48,433 bases of DNA from Acholeplasmatales bacterium (GCA_017462645.1 JAFTQR010000011.1:1-48433), one strand, 5' to 3'. Shown: positions 15,052-23,494, counted from the first letter of the stretch. The notes: a model not told the origin generated them from the letters alone. Program-made: numbers and translations.

Positions 15052-16161
15052 ATGTTTGATAATATAAAAAAGAATTTTGGTTTTGGAATGATGAGATTAC
15101 CAATGAATGGTGATATGGTAGATTATGATGAAACATGTAAAATGATTGATACATTTATGGATAATGGATTTAATTATTTTGATACTGCTCATGGCTACTT
15201 AGATGGTAAAAGTGAAATTGCAATAAGAGAATGCTTAGCTAAAAGATATGATAGAGATAAGTATATATTAGTTAATAAGCTTACTAATGATTTTTTTAAT
15301 AAGAATGAAGATATTATTCCTTTCTTTAATAGTCAGCTAGAGGCTTGTGGTGTAGAATATTTTGATATTTATTTAATGCATGCTCAAAATGCTGAATATT
15401 TTGAAAAATATAAAAAATGCAAGGCATATGAGACTGCATTTGAACTAAAAAGAAAAGGCTTAGTTAAGCATGTAGGTATATCTTTCCATGATAGCTCAGA
15501 GGTATTAGATCAAATATTAACTGAATATCCTGAAATTGAATGTGTACAAATTCAATTTAATTATGTTGATTATTTAGATCCAGGAATTGAGGGAAAGAAT
15601 TGCTATGATGTATGTGTTAAGCATAATAAGCCTGTTATAGTAATGGAACCAGTAAAGGGTGGAAGTTTAATTAATCTTCCGAAAAAGGCTCAGGATATTT
15701 TTGATAGCTTAAATGGTGGTAGTAATGCAAGCTATGCTATTAGATTTACAGCAAGCTTTGATAACGTAAAAATGGTATTATCTGGAATGAGCAATATGGA
15801 ACAAATGCTAGATAATATTAGCTATATGAAGGATTTTAAAGCCTTAAATGAAAAAGAATTTAAGGCTATAGAGGATGTTTGTAAAATATTTAAGGAGCAG
15901 GATTTAATCCCATGTACAGCATGTAAATATTGTGTTAAAGGCTGTCCTAAGAATATTTCTATTCCTGAACTATTCTCTGATTATAACGCTAAAAAGGCTT
16001 ATAATGATTGGAATAGTGACTGGTATTATAGCATTCATATTCAAAATAAAGGTAAGGCTTCAGATTGTATTGAATGTGGTAAATGTGAGAATATTTGCCC
16101 TCAGCATTTACCAATTAGAAGTCTATTAAAGGATGTATCTAAAATATTTGATAAAAAATAA
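15052..16161 (+). CDS. Aldo/keto reductase with C-terminal 4Fe-4S ferredoxin domain
   Basis: 369 residues. Residues 1-270 form the TIM-barrel reductase: FGFGMMRLPM at the start, FNYFDTAHGY with the catalytic Asp and Tyr, NKL with the catalytic Lys, and DIYLMHAQN with the His. The C-terminal 90 residues hold two Cys clusters, CTACKYCVKGCP and CIECGKCENICP, for iron-sulfur clusters. Proteins of this layout are common in anaerobes and may take electrons from ferredoxin-like donors; the substrate is unknown. It is coupled to the DUF1893 gene and closed by a terminator at 16169. Confidence 0.9.
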   Translation: MFDNIKKNFGFGMMRLPMNGDMVDYDETCKMIDTFMDNGFNYFDTAHGYLDGKSEIAIRECLAKRYDRDKYILVNKLTNDFFNKNEDIIPFFNSQLEACGVEYFDIYLMHAQNAEYFEKYKKCKAYETAFELKRKGLVKHVGISFHDSSEVLDQILTEYPEIECVQIQFNYVDYLDPGIEGKNCYDVCVKHNKPVIVMEPVKGGSLINLPKKAQDIFDSLNGGSNASYAIRFTASFDNVKMVLSGMSNMEQMLDNISYMKDFKALNEKEFKAIEDVCKIFKEQDLIPCTACKYCVKGCPKNISIPELFSDYNAKKAYNDWNSDWYYSIHIQNKGKASDCIECGKCENICPQHLPIRSLLKDVSKIFDKK

Positions 16162-16168
16162 TTCGACT

Positions 16169-16198
16169 TGGAAGGTGTTTACACCTTCCATTTATTTA
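16169..16198 (+). terminator. Terminator after the aldo/keto reductase
   Basis: TGGAAGGTG, loop TTTA, CACCTTCCA, then TTTATTTAAT. Confidence 0.8.
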
Positions 16199-16220
16199 AT
16201 GTGTCAAAAATATTAAATAA

Positions 16221-16263
16221 AATGTCATTTATAGTTGACATTATGTAATTTATATCGTATCAT
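16221..16263 (+). promoter_or_regulatory. Promoter with overlapping inverted repeat (probable autoregulator operator)
   Basis: TTGACA (16235-16240), 17-base spacer, TATCAT (16258-16263). The inverted repeat AATGTCA/TGACATT (16221-16227 and 16236-16242) covers the -35 box. A small XRE repressor encoded as the second gene of this operon is the obvious candidate to bind it. Confidence 0.6.
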
Positions 16264-16283
16264 ATTAGTGGAAGGTGATTAAG

Positions 16284-16895
16284 ATGAAAAAATATTTAGG
16301 ACTTATTATTACAGATGTATTTTTAGTATTAGGAGTGATAGCGTTTATTATTTTAAATGCTATATTCGGAGATTTATATTATCCGCTTGGGTTTATGTGT
16401 GGAATTACAACAGTAGCTATTGTGATTACAATTATTAAAATTAAGGCAAAGGATGAGCCTAAGCCAGAATATGATGAGCGTCAGCTTAAGGCTAGAGGTG
16501 AATGCTTTCAAATTTCTTTCTTTGCATTAATTGTAATGCTTATTTTAGATGGCTTTATAAGACAATCATTAGAATATGATTGGTCTAGCTATTTATTAGG
16601 TGTTTCTATTACGATGATTGCTTCAGTCACAATATTCTGTGTACTAGCTATAATAAAGGATGCATATATAGGTATTGGAAAGAATATGTTAAAGTTTGGT
16701 ATTCTTATGCTAGTAATTGGAATAGTTAATGTTGTATTAGGAATTCTTTCTGGATTTGAAGAAGGATTTTTAGTTAATGGTATGGTTAATGAATACTCTT
16801 TAAATTTAGCTGTTGGTGGAATGTGCTTGGTTATTGGAATAACATCAATCATTAAAAATGCATTAAACAAGAAGGAAGAACTGATTGAGAAATGA
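16284..16895 (+). CDS. Membrane protein with DERQ motif, partner of the small XRE regulator
   Basis: 203 residues with about six membrane helices: two before and four after a cytoplasmic segment EYDERQLKARGECFQ (about 67-81). This DERQ/ARG motif between helices is typical of Firmicutes membrane proteins encoded just before a 60-70 residue Cro/CI-type regulator. The TGA overlaps the regulator ATG by four bases. I start at the ATG at 16284 with AAGGTG upstream; an in-frame GTG at 16275 lies inside that site. The role is not known; with its partner it may form a membrane-linked regulatory switch. Confidence 0.7.
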   Translation: MKKYLGLIITDVFLVLGVIAFIILNAIFGDLYYPLGFMCGITTVAIVITIIKIKAKDEPKPEYDERQLKARGECFQISFFALIVMLILDGFIRQSLEYDWSSYLLGVSITMIASVTIFCVLAIIKDAYIGIGKNMLKFGILMLVIGIVNVVLGILSGFEEGFLVNGMVNEYSLNLAVGGMCLVIGITSIIKNALNKKEELIEK

Positions 16896-17086
16896 AAAAT
16901 TTAAGATTGAAGGCTGCTAGAGCTGAGCGTGATATGTCACAGGCAGAGCTTGCAAAGCTTGTTGGAGTAACAAGACAAACAATAAATCAAATAGAAAGCG
17001 GAGAATATAATCCAACAATAAAGCTATGCATGTCTATATGTAAGGCATTAAATAAAACATTAGATCAATTGTTTTGGGAAGAATAA
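16892..17086 (+). CDS. Small Cro/CI-type helix-turn-helix regulator
   Basis: 64 residues, nearly all one HTH_3 domain: RAERDMSQAELAKLVGVTRQ and TINQIESGEYNPTIKLCMSI, ending LDQLFW. This short form, the YgzD/YozG type, binds DNA as a dimer. It starts within the stop of the membrane protein (ATGA) and so is translationally coupled to it. A likely operator is the inverted repeat at 16221-16242. A strong terminator (17085-17108) ends the operon. Confidence 0.9.
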   Translation: MKNLRLKAARAERDMSQAELAKLVGVTRQTINQIESGEYNPTIKLCMSICKALNKTLDQLFWEE

Positions 17087-17117
17087 AACCTCGAAAATTC
17101 GAGGTTTTATTTCTTTT
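17085..17117 (+). terminator. Terminator of the membrane protein/HTH operon
   Basis: AAAACCTCGAA, AA, TTCGAGGTTTT stem followed by ATTTCTTTTT; it overlaps the regulator stop codon. Confidence 0.85.
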
Positions 17118-17149
17118 TCTGAATAAAATTTCTTGTAAAAAATAAAAAC

Positions 17150-17178
17150 TTGAATAATTTTCGATATAATTGTATAAT
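17150..17178 (+). promoter_or_regulatory. Promoter of the AGCS symporter
   Basis: TTGAAT (17150-17155), 17-base spacer, TATAAT (17173-17178). Confidence 0.65.
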
Positions 17179-17209
17179 TAAATAGAATTAGTCATTTTGG
17201 GAGTATATT

Positions 17210-18649
17210 ATGGATAAGATAATTGAATTTTTTAATTTTTTAAATGATAATATCTTACAACCAATTGTTATGATATTAATACTTGGTGTAGGTATTTTAT
17301 TAGCAATTAAAATGAGATTTTTGCAAGTAAGAAAATTCGCTTATAGTTGTTCGATGACTGTTGGTAAATCTTTAAAGGCATCATTTAGTAAAAACAAGAT
17401 TAAGGAAAAAAACAAGATTTCGCCATTCGCAGCCTTTGCTACCGCAATTGCAGGAACTGTAGGTGTAGGTAATATTGTAGGCGTTGCTACAGCATTAACT
17501 ATGGGTGGTCCAGGCGCAATATTTTGGATGTGGGTGTCAGCATTTTTTGGTATGCTGACAAAATATTCTGAAACAGTATTAGGTATTTTCTTTAGAAAAA
17601 AGAATGAAAATGGAGAATATCGTGGTGGTGCCATGTATTACATTTCTAGAGGAAATAAATTGAAATGGCTAGCCACTATATTTGCAATATTTTGTGTATT
17701 TGCATCATTTGGTTTTTGTTTAGTTCAATCTAATAGTATTTCATCTACAATTGTAAGTTCAATTGATGGAGCTAATCCTGATGTTTGGAATTTAGTTATT
17801 GGTCTAATTGTTGCATTAATAGTTGGACTTGTTATTATGGGTGGTATCAAAAGAATATCATCAGTAGCTTCATATATTGTACCTTTTATGGCATTACTAT
17901 TTATATCACTTGCATTAATTATAATAGGTATGAATATAGAAAACATACCTAATGTATTTAAGGCAATTTTCCAAGAAGCCTTTTCATTTAAGAGTGCAGG
18001 ATCTGGTATAACAGGCTTTGTTATAGCTAAGGCTATGCGTTATGGTATTGTTAGAGGAATATTTTCTAATGAAGCAGGTTTAGGTAGTTCTGTTATGGCT
18101 CATGCAAGTGCCGATGTAAAGGAGCCTGTTGAACAAGGCTTTTGGGGTATTTTTGAGGTTTTTCTTGATACTATTGTTATTTGTACTTTAACTGCCTTAT
18201 TGCTAATGACATCAGGTGCTTATGGTACAGTAAATAGTAGTGGTGAATTATTAACAGGTGCTGAAATGGGTCTGTTTGCTTTTAAAGATAATCTTGGAAC
18301 ATTTGGTGTTATGATGTTTGCGTTAATATTACCTCTATTTGCATTTACAACAATAGTCTCTTGGAGCTATTATGGAGAAACCGCAATAGAATACTTATTA
18401 GGTAAAAAAGCTATATTTATATATAAAATCATTTTCATTGTTTTAATAGTTGTTGGCTCTATTGTTGAGCTTGCATTAGTATGGGTTATTGCAGATACAT
18501 TTAATGTGCTAATGGCAATTCCAAATCTAATTGCTTTAGTAATGATGTCTGGTTTAATTACTAAGATAACTAAAAATTATTTTGCTAGAAAAAAAGGTAT
18601 TAATGTAAAACCATTGTTAAATGAAGAAGACATATTAGAAGATATCTAA
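17210..18649 (+). CDS. Alanine/glycine:cation symporter (AGCS family)
   Basis: 479 residues with about eleven membrane helices. The family signature lies near 80-115: AGTVGVGNIVGVATALTMGG, then PGAIFWMWVSAFFGM. RGGAMYYISRG, FSNEAGLGSSVMAHA and WSYYGETAIEYLLG are further conserved AGCS stretches. Members import alanine or glycine with Na+ or H+. The gene has its own promoter and a GGGAG site before the ATG. It lies at the head of a block of ion-coupled transporters, but a riboswitch with its own terminator separates it from the next gene, so it is not in the same operon. Confidence 0.93.
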   Translation: MDKIIEFFNFLNDNILQPIVMILILGVGILLAIKMRFLQVRKFAYSCSMTVGKSLKASFSKNKIKEKNKISPFAAFATAIAGTVGVGNIVGVATALTMGGPGAIFWMWVSAFFGMLTKYSETVLGIFFRKKNENGEYRGGAMYYISRGNKLKWLATIFAIFCVFASFGFCLVQSNSISSTIVSSIDGANPDVWNLVIGLIVALIVGLVIMGGIKRISSVASYIVPFMALLFISLALIIIGMNIENIPNVFKAIFQEAFSFKSAGSGITGFVIAKAMRYGIVRGIFSNEAGLGSSVMAHASADVKEPVEQGFWGIFEVFLDTIVICTLTALLLMTSGAYGTVNSSGELLTGAEMGLFAFKDNLGTFGVMMFALILPLFAFTTIVSWSYYGETAIEYLLGKKAIFIYKIIFIVLIVVGSIVELALVWVIADTFNVLMAIPNLIALVMMSGLITKITKNYFARKKGINVKPLLNEEDILEDI

Positions 18650-18732
18650 AAATCTTGTAGAAATAAAAGGATTTTATTTTTAAATGTTGAATAAAATGTA
18701 AATAAATGATAAATTAAAAATAATTAAAGACT

Positions 18733-18823
18733 CATAAAAGGGAGTAGAAGCCATTTTACATGGAATGTTCTCGTCAATACAGTGTTGTACACTCGGGCTC
18801 ATTTTAAATTTCAAGACTTTTAT
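18733..18823 (+). promoter_or_regulatory. yybP-ykoY (Mn2+) riboswitch before the CaCA exchanger
   Basis: AAAAGGGAGTAG is followed by hairpin CCAT/ATGG, CGTCAATAC, hairpin AGTG/CACT, and CGGGCTCATTTT, in the order found in yybP-ykoY aptamers. P1 forms between ATAAAAG (18734-18740) and CTTTTAT (18817-18823). Since this P1 3' strand is also the left arm of the terminator, metal binding should block termination and switch the gene on. A second copy at 19911 shows compensating changes in the hairpins. Confidence 0.85.
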
Positions 18824-18842
18824 CGATAATAAGAGTCTTTTT
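18813..18842 (+). terminator. Riboswitch terminator before the CaCA exchanger
   Basis: AAGACTTTTAT, CGATA, ATAAGAGTCTT stem with G-U pairs and a TTTTT run. The left arm overlaps the P1 3' strand of the aptamer. Confidence 0.8.
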
Positions 18843-18865
18843 AATTGAAAGGAGAATAGAAGGGT

Positions 18866-19819
18866 ATGTTTATGGACATATTTTGGTTAGTAGTTGGTAT
18901 GATACTATTAATCAAGGGCGCGGATTGGTTTGTAGATGGTGCAAGTAGACTTGCAAAGGCTATGAAAATCCCATCATTAGTAATTGGTCTTACTTTAGTA
19001 TCTATTGGTACAAGTATGCCAGAGTTAAGTGTAAGTGTTACTGCTTCAATCAATGGATTAAATGATATGAGTTTCGGTAATATTATCGGATCTAATATTT
19101 TTAATACATTCTTTGTTATTGGAGCAAGTGCTATTTTCACTACATTAGTTGTTACAAAAAGCTTAAAGAAATATGATATTCCATGTTTAATAGGTATTTA
19201 TTTAGTATTAATACTATTTTCATTTGTTATCACACCAAATATGCTTGAGCGTTGGGAGTCAATTGTTATTTTTGTTTTAACTATTGTATATACTGCATTC
19301 TTATTAATTAGAAGTAAGAATGAGCCTCAACCAGAGGAAAATGAAAATGAAGAAAAGAAACCCTGGTATATTAGCTTATTCTTTGTAGCTATAGGTTTAA
19401 TTTCTATTGTTGGCGGTGGTACATTAACTGTAGATTCTGCTGAGGTTATAGCTTTAGAGCTTGGTATGTCTGAGTTATTAGTAGGTTTAACAGTAGTAGC
19501 AGTTGGTACATCTTTACCAGAGCTTGTAACAAGTATCGTTGCTGCTAAGAAGGGTGAAAATGATATTGCAGTTGGCAATGCACTTGGTTCTTGTATTTTC
19601 AATGTAATTTTAATTCTAGGTCTTTCAGGTACTATTAGACCTATGGGTATTGCATGGTCAAGCATGATTGATGTATTAGTAATGCTTGCGAGTGCTGTAA
19701 TTATTCTAATTATGTCTATTGGCAAGGGTACAATTGATAAGAAGAAGGGATTAATCCTAATTCTTATTTATGTTGTTTATCTAGCTGTTATCATAATGAG
19801 AGATACTGGTGTATTTTAA
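18866..19819 (+). CDS. CaCA-family sodium/calcium (or Mn2+) exchanger, YrbG-like
   Basis: 317 residues with about ten membrane helices and two inverted alpha-repeats: GLTLVSIGTSMPELSVSV (about 49-66) and GLTVVAVGTSLPELVTSIVA (about 205-224), each followed by an (A/G)N..GS.(I)FN element (FGNIIGSNIFN and VGNALGSCIFN). The Glu in each repeat binds the cation. CaCA exchangers expel Ca2+ in exchange for Na+ or H+; control by a yybP-ykoY riboswitch suggests Mn2+ export as a main or second role. An acidic loop lies at about 152-163. The start at 18866 has AAGGAG eleven bases upstream; an ATG at 18872 is possible. Confidence 0.9.
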   Translation: MFMDIFWLVVGMILLIKGADWFVDGASRLAKAMKIPSLVIGLTLVSIGTSMPELSVSVTASINGLNDMSFGNIIGSNIFNTFFVIGASAIFTTLVVTKSLKKYDIPCLIGIYLVLILFSFVITPNMLERWESIVIFVLTIVYTAFLLIRSKNEPQPEENENEEKKPWYISLFFVAIGLISIVGGGTLTVDSAEVIALELGMSELLVGLTVVAVGTSLPELVTSIVAAKKGENDIAVGNALGSCIFNVILILGLSGTIRPMGIAWSSMIDVLVMLASAVIILIMSIGKGTIDKKKGLILILIYVVYLAVIIMRDTGVF

Positions 19820-19828
19820 TAGTTAATT

Positions 19829-19856
19829 AGGAGCTTCTGCATGAAGCTCCTTTTTG
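19829..19856 (+). terminator. Terminator after the CaCA exchanger
   Basis: AGGAGCTTC, loop TGCAT, GAAGCTCCT, then TTTT. Confidence 0.85.
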
Positions 19857-19862
19857 CATTTG

Positions 19863-19890
19863 TTGACAAAATTAATAAATGTGATATAAT
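19863..19890 (+). promoter_or_regulatory. Promoter of the second Mn2+ riboswitch
   Basis: TTGACA (19863-19868), 16-base spacer, TATAAT (19885-19890): both hexamers are consensus. Confidence 0.8.
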
Positions 19891-19910
19891 ACGATTGGTA
19901 ATAAAAAACC

Positions 19911-20001
19911 TAAAAGGGAGTAGAAGCCATTATAGTGGAATGAGATACGTCATTACAGTGCTTATGCATTCGGGCTCATTTTAAATTTTCGAGACTTTTA
20001 T
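19911..20001 (+). promoter_or_regulatory. yybP-ykoY (Mn2+) riboswitch before the trkH operon
   Basis: Same order as the copy at 18733: AAAAGGGAGTAG, hairpin CCAT/GTGG, ACGTCATTAC, hairpin AGTGC/GCATT, CGGGCTCATTTT. AATGAG pairs with CTCATT around the core. The differences from the first copy keep the pairing, which supports a folded RNA and not just a repeated DNA. P1 is AAAAG/CTTTT and overlaps the terminator left arm. Confidence 0.85.
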
Positions 20002-20022
20002 TAAGGATAAAGGTCTTTTTTT
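19992..20022 (+). terminator. Riboswitch terminator before the trkH operon
   Basis: AGACTTTTAT, TAAGG, ATAAAGGTCT, then a run of seven T. Confidence 0.85.
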
Positions 20023-20043
20023 ATTACCAAAGGAGGTAATCTT

Positions 20044-20061
20044 TGTTTAATATTATTTAAA
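20044..20061 (+). CDS. Possible five-codon leader ORF before trkH
   Basis: A strong AAAGGAGGT site stands six bases before a TTG, giving MFNII and then TAA. It lies directly after the riboswitch terminator and about 65 bases before the real trkH start, which has its own site. It could be a leader peptide or the remains of a lost gene. A TGCTATATT box near 20088-20096 may be a second promoter for trkH. Confidence 0.3.
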
Positions 20062-20126
20062 TTATCACAAATTACGACATTTCCTTATGCTATATTGAAG
20101 ACAAATATAGTAATTGGAGGGTAATA

Positions 20127-21425
20127 GTGATAAATTTTATTAAAAAACAATCACCGGGTAGAATTATAGCCTTAGGCTTTCTATTAGTAATATTATTAGG
20201 CTCTTTATTATTAATGATGCCTTTTAGTGTTAAGGATGGAGTAAAGCTTAGTTATATTGATTCTTTGTATACATCAACTAGCGCTGTATGTGTTACAGGC
20301 TTAATTGCGGTTGATGCTGGTGATACCTTTACTGCAGCCGGTCAAATTATTTTAGCATTATTGATTCAGGTTGGTGGCTTAGGTGTTACTGCAATAGGTG
20401 CAGGAGTTATTATAGCTATAAGAAAAAAGATTAATTTAAAGGGAGTTAATCTTGTTAAGGAGGCTATGAATTTATCATCAGGTAATGGTACAAAAAAGTT
20501 CATAAGAGACATATTTATTACTACATTAGTTATTGAGCTTATTGGTGCTATTTTAAGCTTTATTGTTTTTGTAGATGATTATCCTATATTAGACGCAATA
20601 GGGATAAGCATGTTTCATTCAATTGCGGCATTTAATAATTCAGGCTTTGATGTGTTAGGTAATCTACAAAACCTAATACCATATCAGGATAATGTATTAT
20701 TAAATTTAACAACCTGTGGTCTTATTTTCTTTGGTGGAATTGGATTTTTAGTAATTAAGGAAATGTGGACTAAGGGCCTTAAATTTAAAAAATATTCTAT
20801 GCATGCAAAGGTTGTTTTATTAGTAAGCCTAGTATTAATTATTTCAGGAACAGTGTTAATTAAATGTACAGAGGATATATCATGGATGGGTGCATTTTTC
20901 TTTAGTATATCTGCTAGAACAGCAGGATTCTCTACCTATTCACTTGCAGAATTTAGAGAAGCTGGGCTATTTGTATTAATTGTATTAATGTTTATTGGTG
21001 CATCTCCAGGCTCAACCGGTGGTGGTATAAAAACAAGTACGTTTTTTATATTACTACAAGGTATAAAATCATCAGCAACTAATAAGCAGGAGAAGGCATT
21101 TAATTACGCAATACCTAAGGATGCTTATAAAAAGGCATCAGTAATTTTTACACTTGCAATAATGATTGTTATTATTGGCACTTATATAATGGTTATTTTA
21201 GAGCCTAATATAAGGCTTATTGATGCCTTGTTTGAAATAACTAGTGCCTTTGGTACGGTAGGATTATCTACAGGTATAACACCTAATCTAACAATAGGTA
21301 GTAAGCTTTTATCAATTCTAATTATGTATATTGGAAGGCTTGGGCCATTAACAATTGCATCACTTTGGTATTTTAAAGCGTGTGAAAGGGTATCATACCC
21401 TGAGGGTAATATAGCGATAGGCTAA
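20127..21425 (+). CDS. trkH: TrkH/KtrB-type potassium (sodium-coupled) transporter membrane subunit
   Basis: 432 residues with the four pore-loop repeats of the TrkH/KtrB/HKT family, each with its filter Gly: TSTSAVCVTGL (near 50), FNNSGFDVLG (near 171), SARTAGFSTY (near 270) and TSAFGTVGLSTGI (near 376). It forms the K+ channel-like subunit in the cytoplasmic membrane and needs the RCK subunit encoded next. The start is the GTG at 20127 with GGAGGGT six bases upstream. The operon trkH-trkA-CorC lies behind a Mn2+-type riboswitch, which is unusual for K+ uptake. Confidence 0.93.
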   Translation: MINFIKKQSPGRIIALGFLLVILLGSLLLMMPFSVKDGVKLSYIDSLYTSTSAVCVTGLIAVDAGDTFTAAGQIILALLIQVGGLGVTAIGAGVIIAIRKKINLKGVNLVKEAMNLSSGNGTKKFIRDIFITTLVIELIGAILSFIVFVDDYPILDAIGISMFHSIAAFNNSGFDVLGNLQNLIPYQDNVLLNLTTCGLIFFGGIGFLVIKEMWTKGLKFKKYSMHAKVVLLVSLVLIISGTVLIKCTEDISWMGAFFFSISARTAGFSTYSLAEFREAGLFVLIVLMFIGASPGSTGGGIKTSTFFILLQGIKSSATNKQEKAFNYAIPKDAYKKASVIFTLAIMIVIIGTYIMVILEPNIRLIDALFEITSAFGTVGLSTGITPNLTIGSKLLSILIMYIGRLGPLTIASLWYFKACERVSYPEGNIAIG

Positions 21426-21438
21426 AAGGAGGATAAAT

Positions 21439-22110
21439 ATGAAAAAGAAATTATCTTATGGAATTATAGGCTTAGGTAGATTTGGAACATCATTGGCATA
21501 TGAGCTTTCATCTATGGGAGCTGAAATATTAGTATTAGATAAGGATGAAGAAAAAATACAAAGCATTAGAGAAATTACAGAGCATTCTCTAATTGTCAAG
21601 TCATTAGATAAGAAAACATTATTAGAAACAGGTATCCAAAACTGTGATGCGGCTATTATATGTATTGGTGAAGAGGCTGATACCTCAATACTTGCAGCCA
21701 TGAATTTAATAAATATTGGAGTACCTAGAGTTATTGCCAAGGTTACAAGCCTTGAGCATGGTGAGGTATTAGAATATTTAGGTGCAGAGGTTGTATATCC
21801 AGAGCGTGATATGGCAATAAGGCTTGCTAATAGATTAGAGGCAAGCACTGTTATAGATATTGTAAAGCTTAGTGAAAAAATAAATTTTACTAAGTTTATC
21901 GCTCCAAAAGCATATATAAATAAAACAGTTTTAGATATTAACGTTCGCAAGCAATTTGGATTAAATATTATCGCAATAGAAAGTAATGGAACAGTAATTA
22001 ATTCAATTACTCCTGATTATCAAATTAAAGAAAATGATTTAATCTTTTTAACAGGTAGTAAAAAGGGCTTAATGAAATTATCCTTATGGCTTGAAAAACA
22101 AGAAAAATAA
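21439..22110 (+). CDS. trkA: TrkA/KtrA-type RCK regulatory subunit
   Basis: 223 residues with one TrkA-N Rossmann domain (YGIIGLGRFGTSLAYEL, acidic end VLDKDEEK near 31-38) and one TrkA-C domain (about 140-220). A single RCK unit of this size is the KtrA type, which binds ATP/ADP or NADH and gates the TrkH/KtrB pore; the TrkA-C domain may also bind cyclic di-AMP. It follows trkH by 13 bases with AAAAGGAGG and is followed closely by a CorC-type gene. Confidence 0.93.
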   Translation: MKKKLSYGIIGLGRFGTSLAYELSSMGAEILVLDKDEEKIQSIREITEHSLIVKSLDKKTLLETGIQNCDAAIICIGEEADTSILAAMNLINIGVPRVIAKVTSLEHGEVLEYLGAEVVYPERDMAIRLANRLEASTVIDIVKLSEKINFTKFIAPKAYINKTVLDINVRKQFGLNIIAIESNGTVINSITPDYQIKENDLIFLTGSKKGLMKLSLWLEKQEK

Positions 22111-22134
22111 AAATATAGGAGATATTTAAAAAAT

Positions 22135-23469
22135 ATGTTTATTACAGGAGACCCCGGGTCGGGTAACATAACTACACAATTAGTAATTATAGCATTATTA
22201 ACCTTAGTTAATGCTTTTTTAGCAGCCTCAGAGCTAGCTATTTTATCAGCGAATCCAAATAGAATTAATATACTTGCTGAAAAGGGTAATAAAAAGGCAA
22301 AGCTGGTTCAAGCCTTAAAGGACAATGAAACAAAATTCCTATCTACAATACAGGTAGGTATCACACTTGCAGGTTTCTTTTCAAGTGCTACCGCAGCTGT
22401 ATCATTATCAGAGGGGCTTGCAGATACATTTATTAAATTAGATGTACCTATGGCAAGTGAGCTAGCATTAATTATAGTTACATTAATCTTATCTTATTTT
22501 ACATTGGTATTTGGTGAGCTTTTTCCAAAGCGTATCGCTTTAAGATCACCAGAGGCAATTGCTATGGCATTTGCGAGACCTGTAAATGCAATTAGAATAA
22601 TATTTAAGCCAATAGTTTTTTTATTATCTGGTTCATGTGAGCTATTAGTTAGGATTTTCAGATTGAAGCCTAAGAATGATGATAAAATCACAGAGGAAGA
22701 GGTAAAGGCTTTAATATCTACATGTGTTACTGATGGTACATTAGATATAGATGATAAAGAGATTATTGATGGTGTATTTACATTTAGAGAGTTAAGTGTC
22801 AGAGATGTTATGACTCCTAGAGTAGATGTATTTATGATCAACATAGATGATAGTATTAATAAAATACTAAGAGAATTAAAAAGAGAAAAGTATACAAGAG
22901 TACCTGTTTATAGAGAAACTAAGGATAACGTTATTGGTATTTTAAATGTAAAGGATATATTATGGAGCTTAAATAAAAACTATAATAATAGTGATTTAGA
23001 GTCTATATTAAGAAAACCTCATTATGTATCAGAAAGCATGAAGGCTGATAATTTATTTAAGGAGCTACAAAGCACAAAAGATCACTCAGCAATAGTAATT
23101 GATGAATCTGGTAGTATATCAGGTTATGTAACTATGGAGGATTTAATTGAAGAGGTAATGGGTAATATCTATGATGAATATGATGATGTTGAAGCTTTAA
23201 TATCTAAGGTGGATAATGATACATACATTATAGACGGTTCATTATCTATTCAAGACATAAATAAGGAATTAGATTTAGAAATAGATAAGGATTCAGAGCA
23301 ATACACAACTATTGCAGGATTAATTACCTATACTATGCAGGTGATTCCTAATGTTTATGACGAGGTTGTTATTCGTTCATTTGACATAAAGCTAAAGGTA
23401 TTAGAAATAGAAAATAATAGAATAACTAAGGTAAGTTTAACAAAATTAAATAAGGAAATTGAAGAATAA
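22135..23469 (+). CDS. CNNM/CorC-type hemolysin-family transporter (DUF21-CBS-CorC_HlyC)
   Basis: 444 residues: DUF21/CNNM membrane domain (about 12-195, including FLAASELAILSANPNRI and LVFGELFPKRIAL), a CBS pair (about 215-345, with VRDVMTPRVDVFMI and GIVxYGYVTMEDL-like stretches) and a CorC_HlyC domain (about 365-440). Bacterial relatives export Mg2+ or related divalent cations. It is the third gene of the trkH-trkA operon (24-base gap, AGGAGA) and so shares its riboswitch, which makes divalent-metal efflux the likely reason for that control. Confidence 0.9.
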   Translation: MFITGDPGSGNITTQLVIIALLTLVNAFLAASELAILSANPNRINILAEKGNKKAKLVQALKDNETKFLSTIQVGITLAGFFSSATAAVSLSEGLADTFIKLDVPMASELALIIVTLILSYFTLVFGELFPKRIALRSPEAIAMAFARPVNAIRIIFKPIVFLLSGSCELLVRIFRLKPKNDDKITEEEVKALISTCVTDGTLDIDDKEIIDGVFTFRELSVRDVMTPRVDVFMINIDDSINKILRELKREKYTRVPVYRETKDNVIGILNVKDILWSLNKNYNNSDLESILRKPHYVSESMKADNLFKELQSTKDHSAIVIDESGSISGYVTMEDLIEEVMGNIYDEYDDVEALISKVDNDTYIIDGSLSIQDINKELDLEIDKDSEQYTTIAGLITYTMQVIPNVYDEVVIRSFDIKLKVLEIENNRITKVSLTKLNKEIEE

Positions 23470-23470
23470 G

Positions 23471-23494
23471 GAGCTATCATTTGATAGCTCTTTA
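23471..23494 (+). terminator. Terminator of the trkH operon
   Basis: GAGCTATCA, TT, TGATAGCTC stem, then TTTAATTT. Confidence 0.75.

Noticed and set aside
12000-23000. Many long antisense frames over transporter genes
   Set aside because: They lie opposite clear protein families, have no ribosome binding sites and show low-complexity Ile/Ser/Pro composition expected from the reverse of membrane-protein codons.
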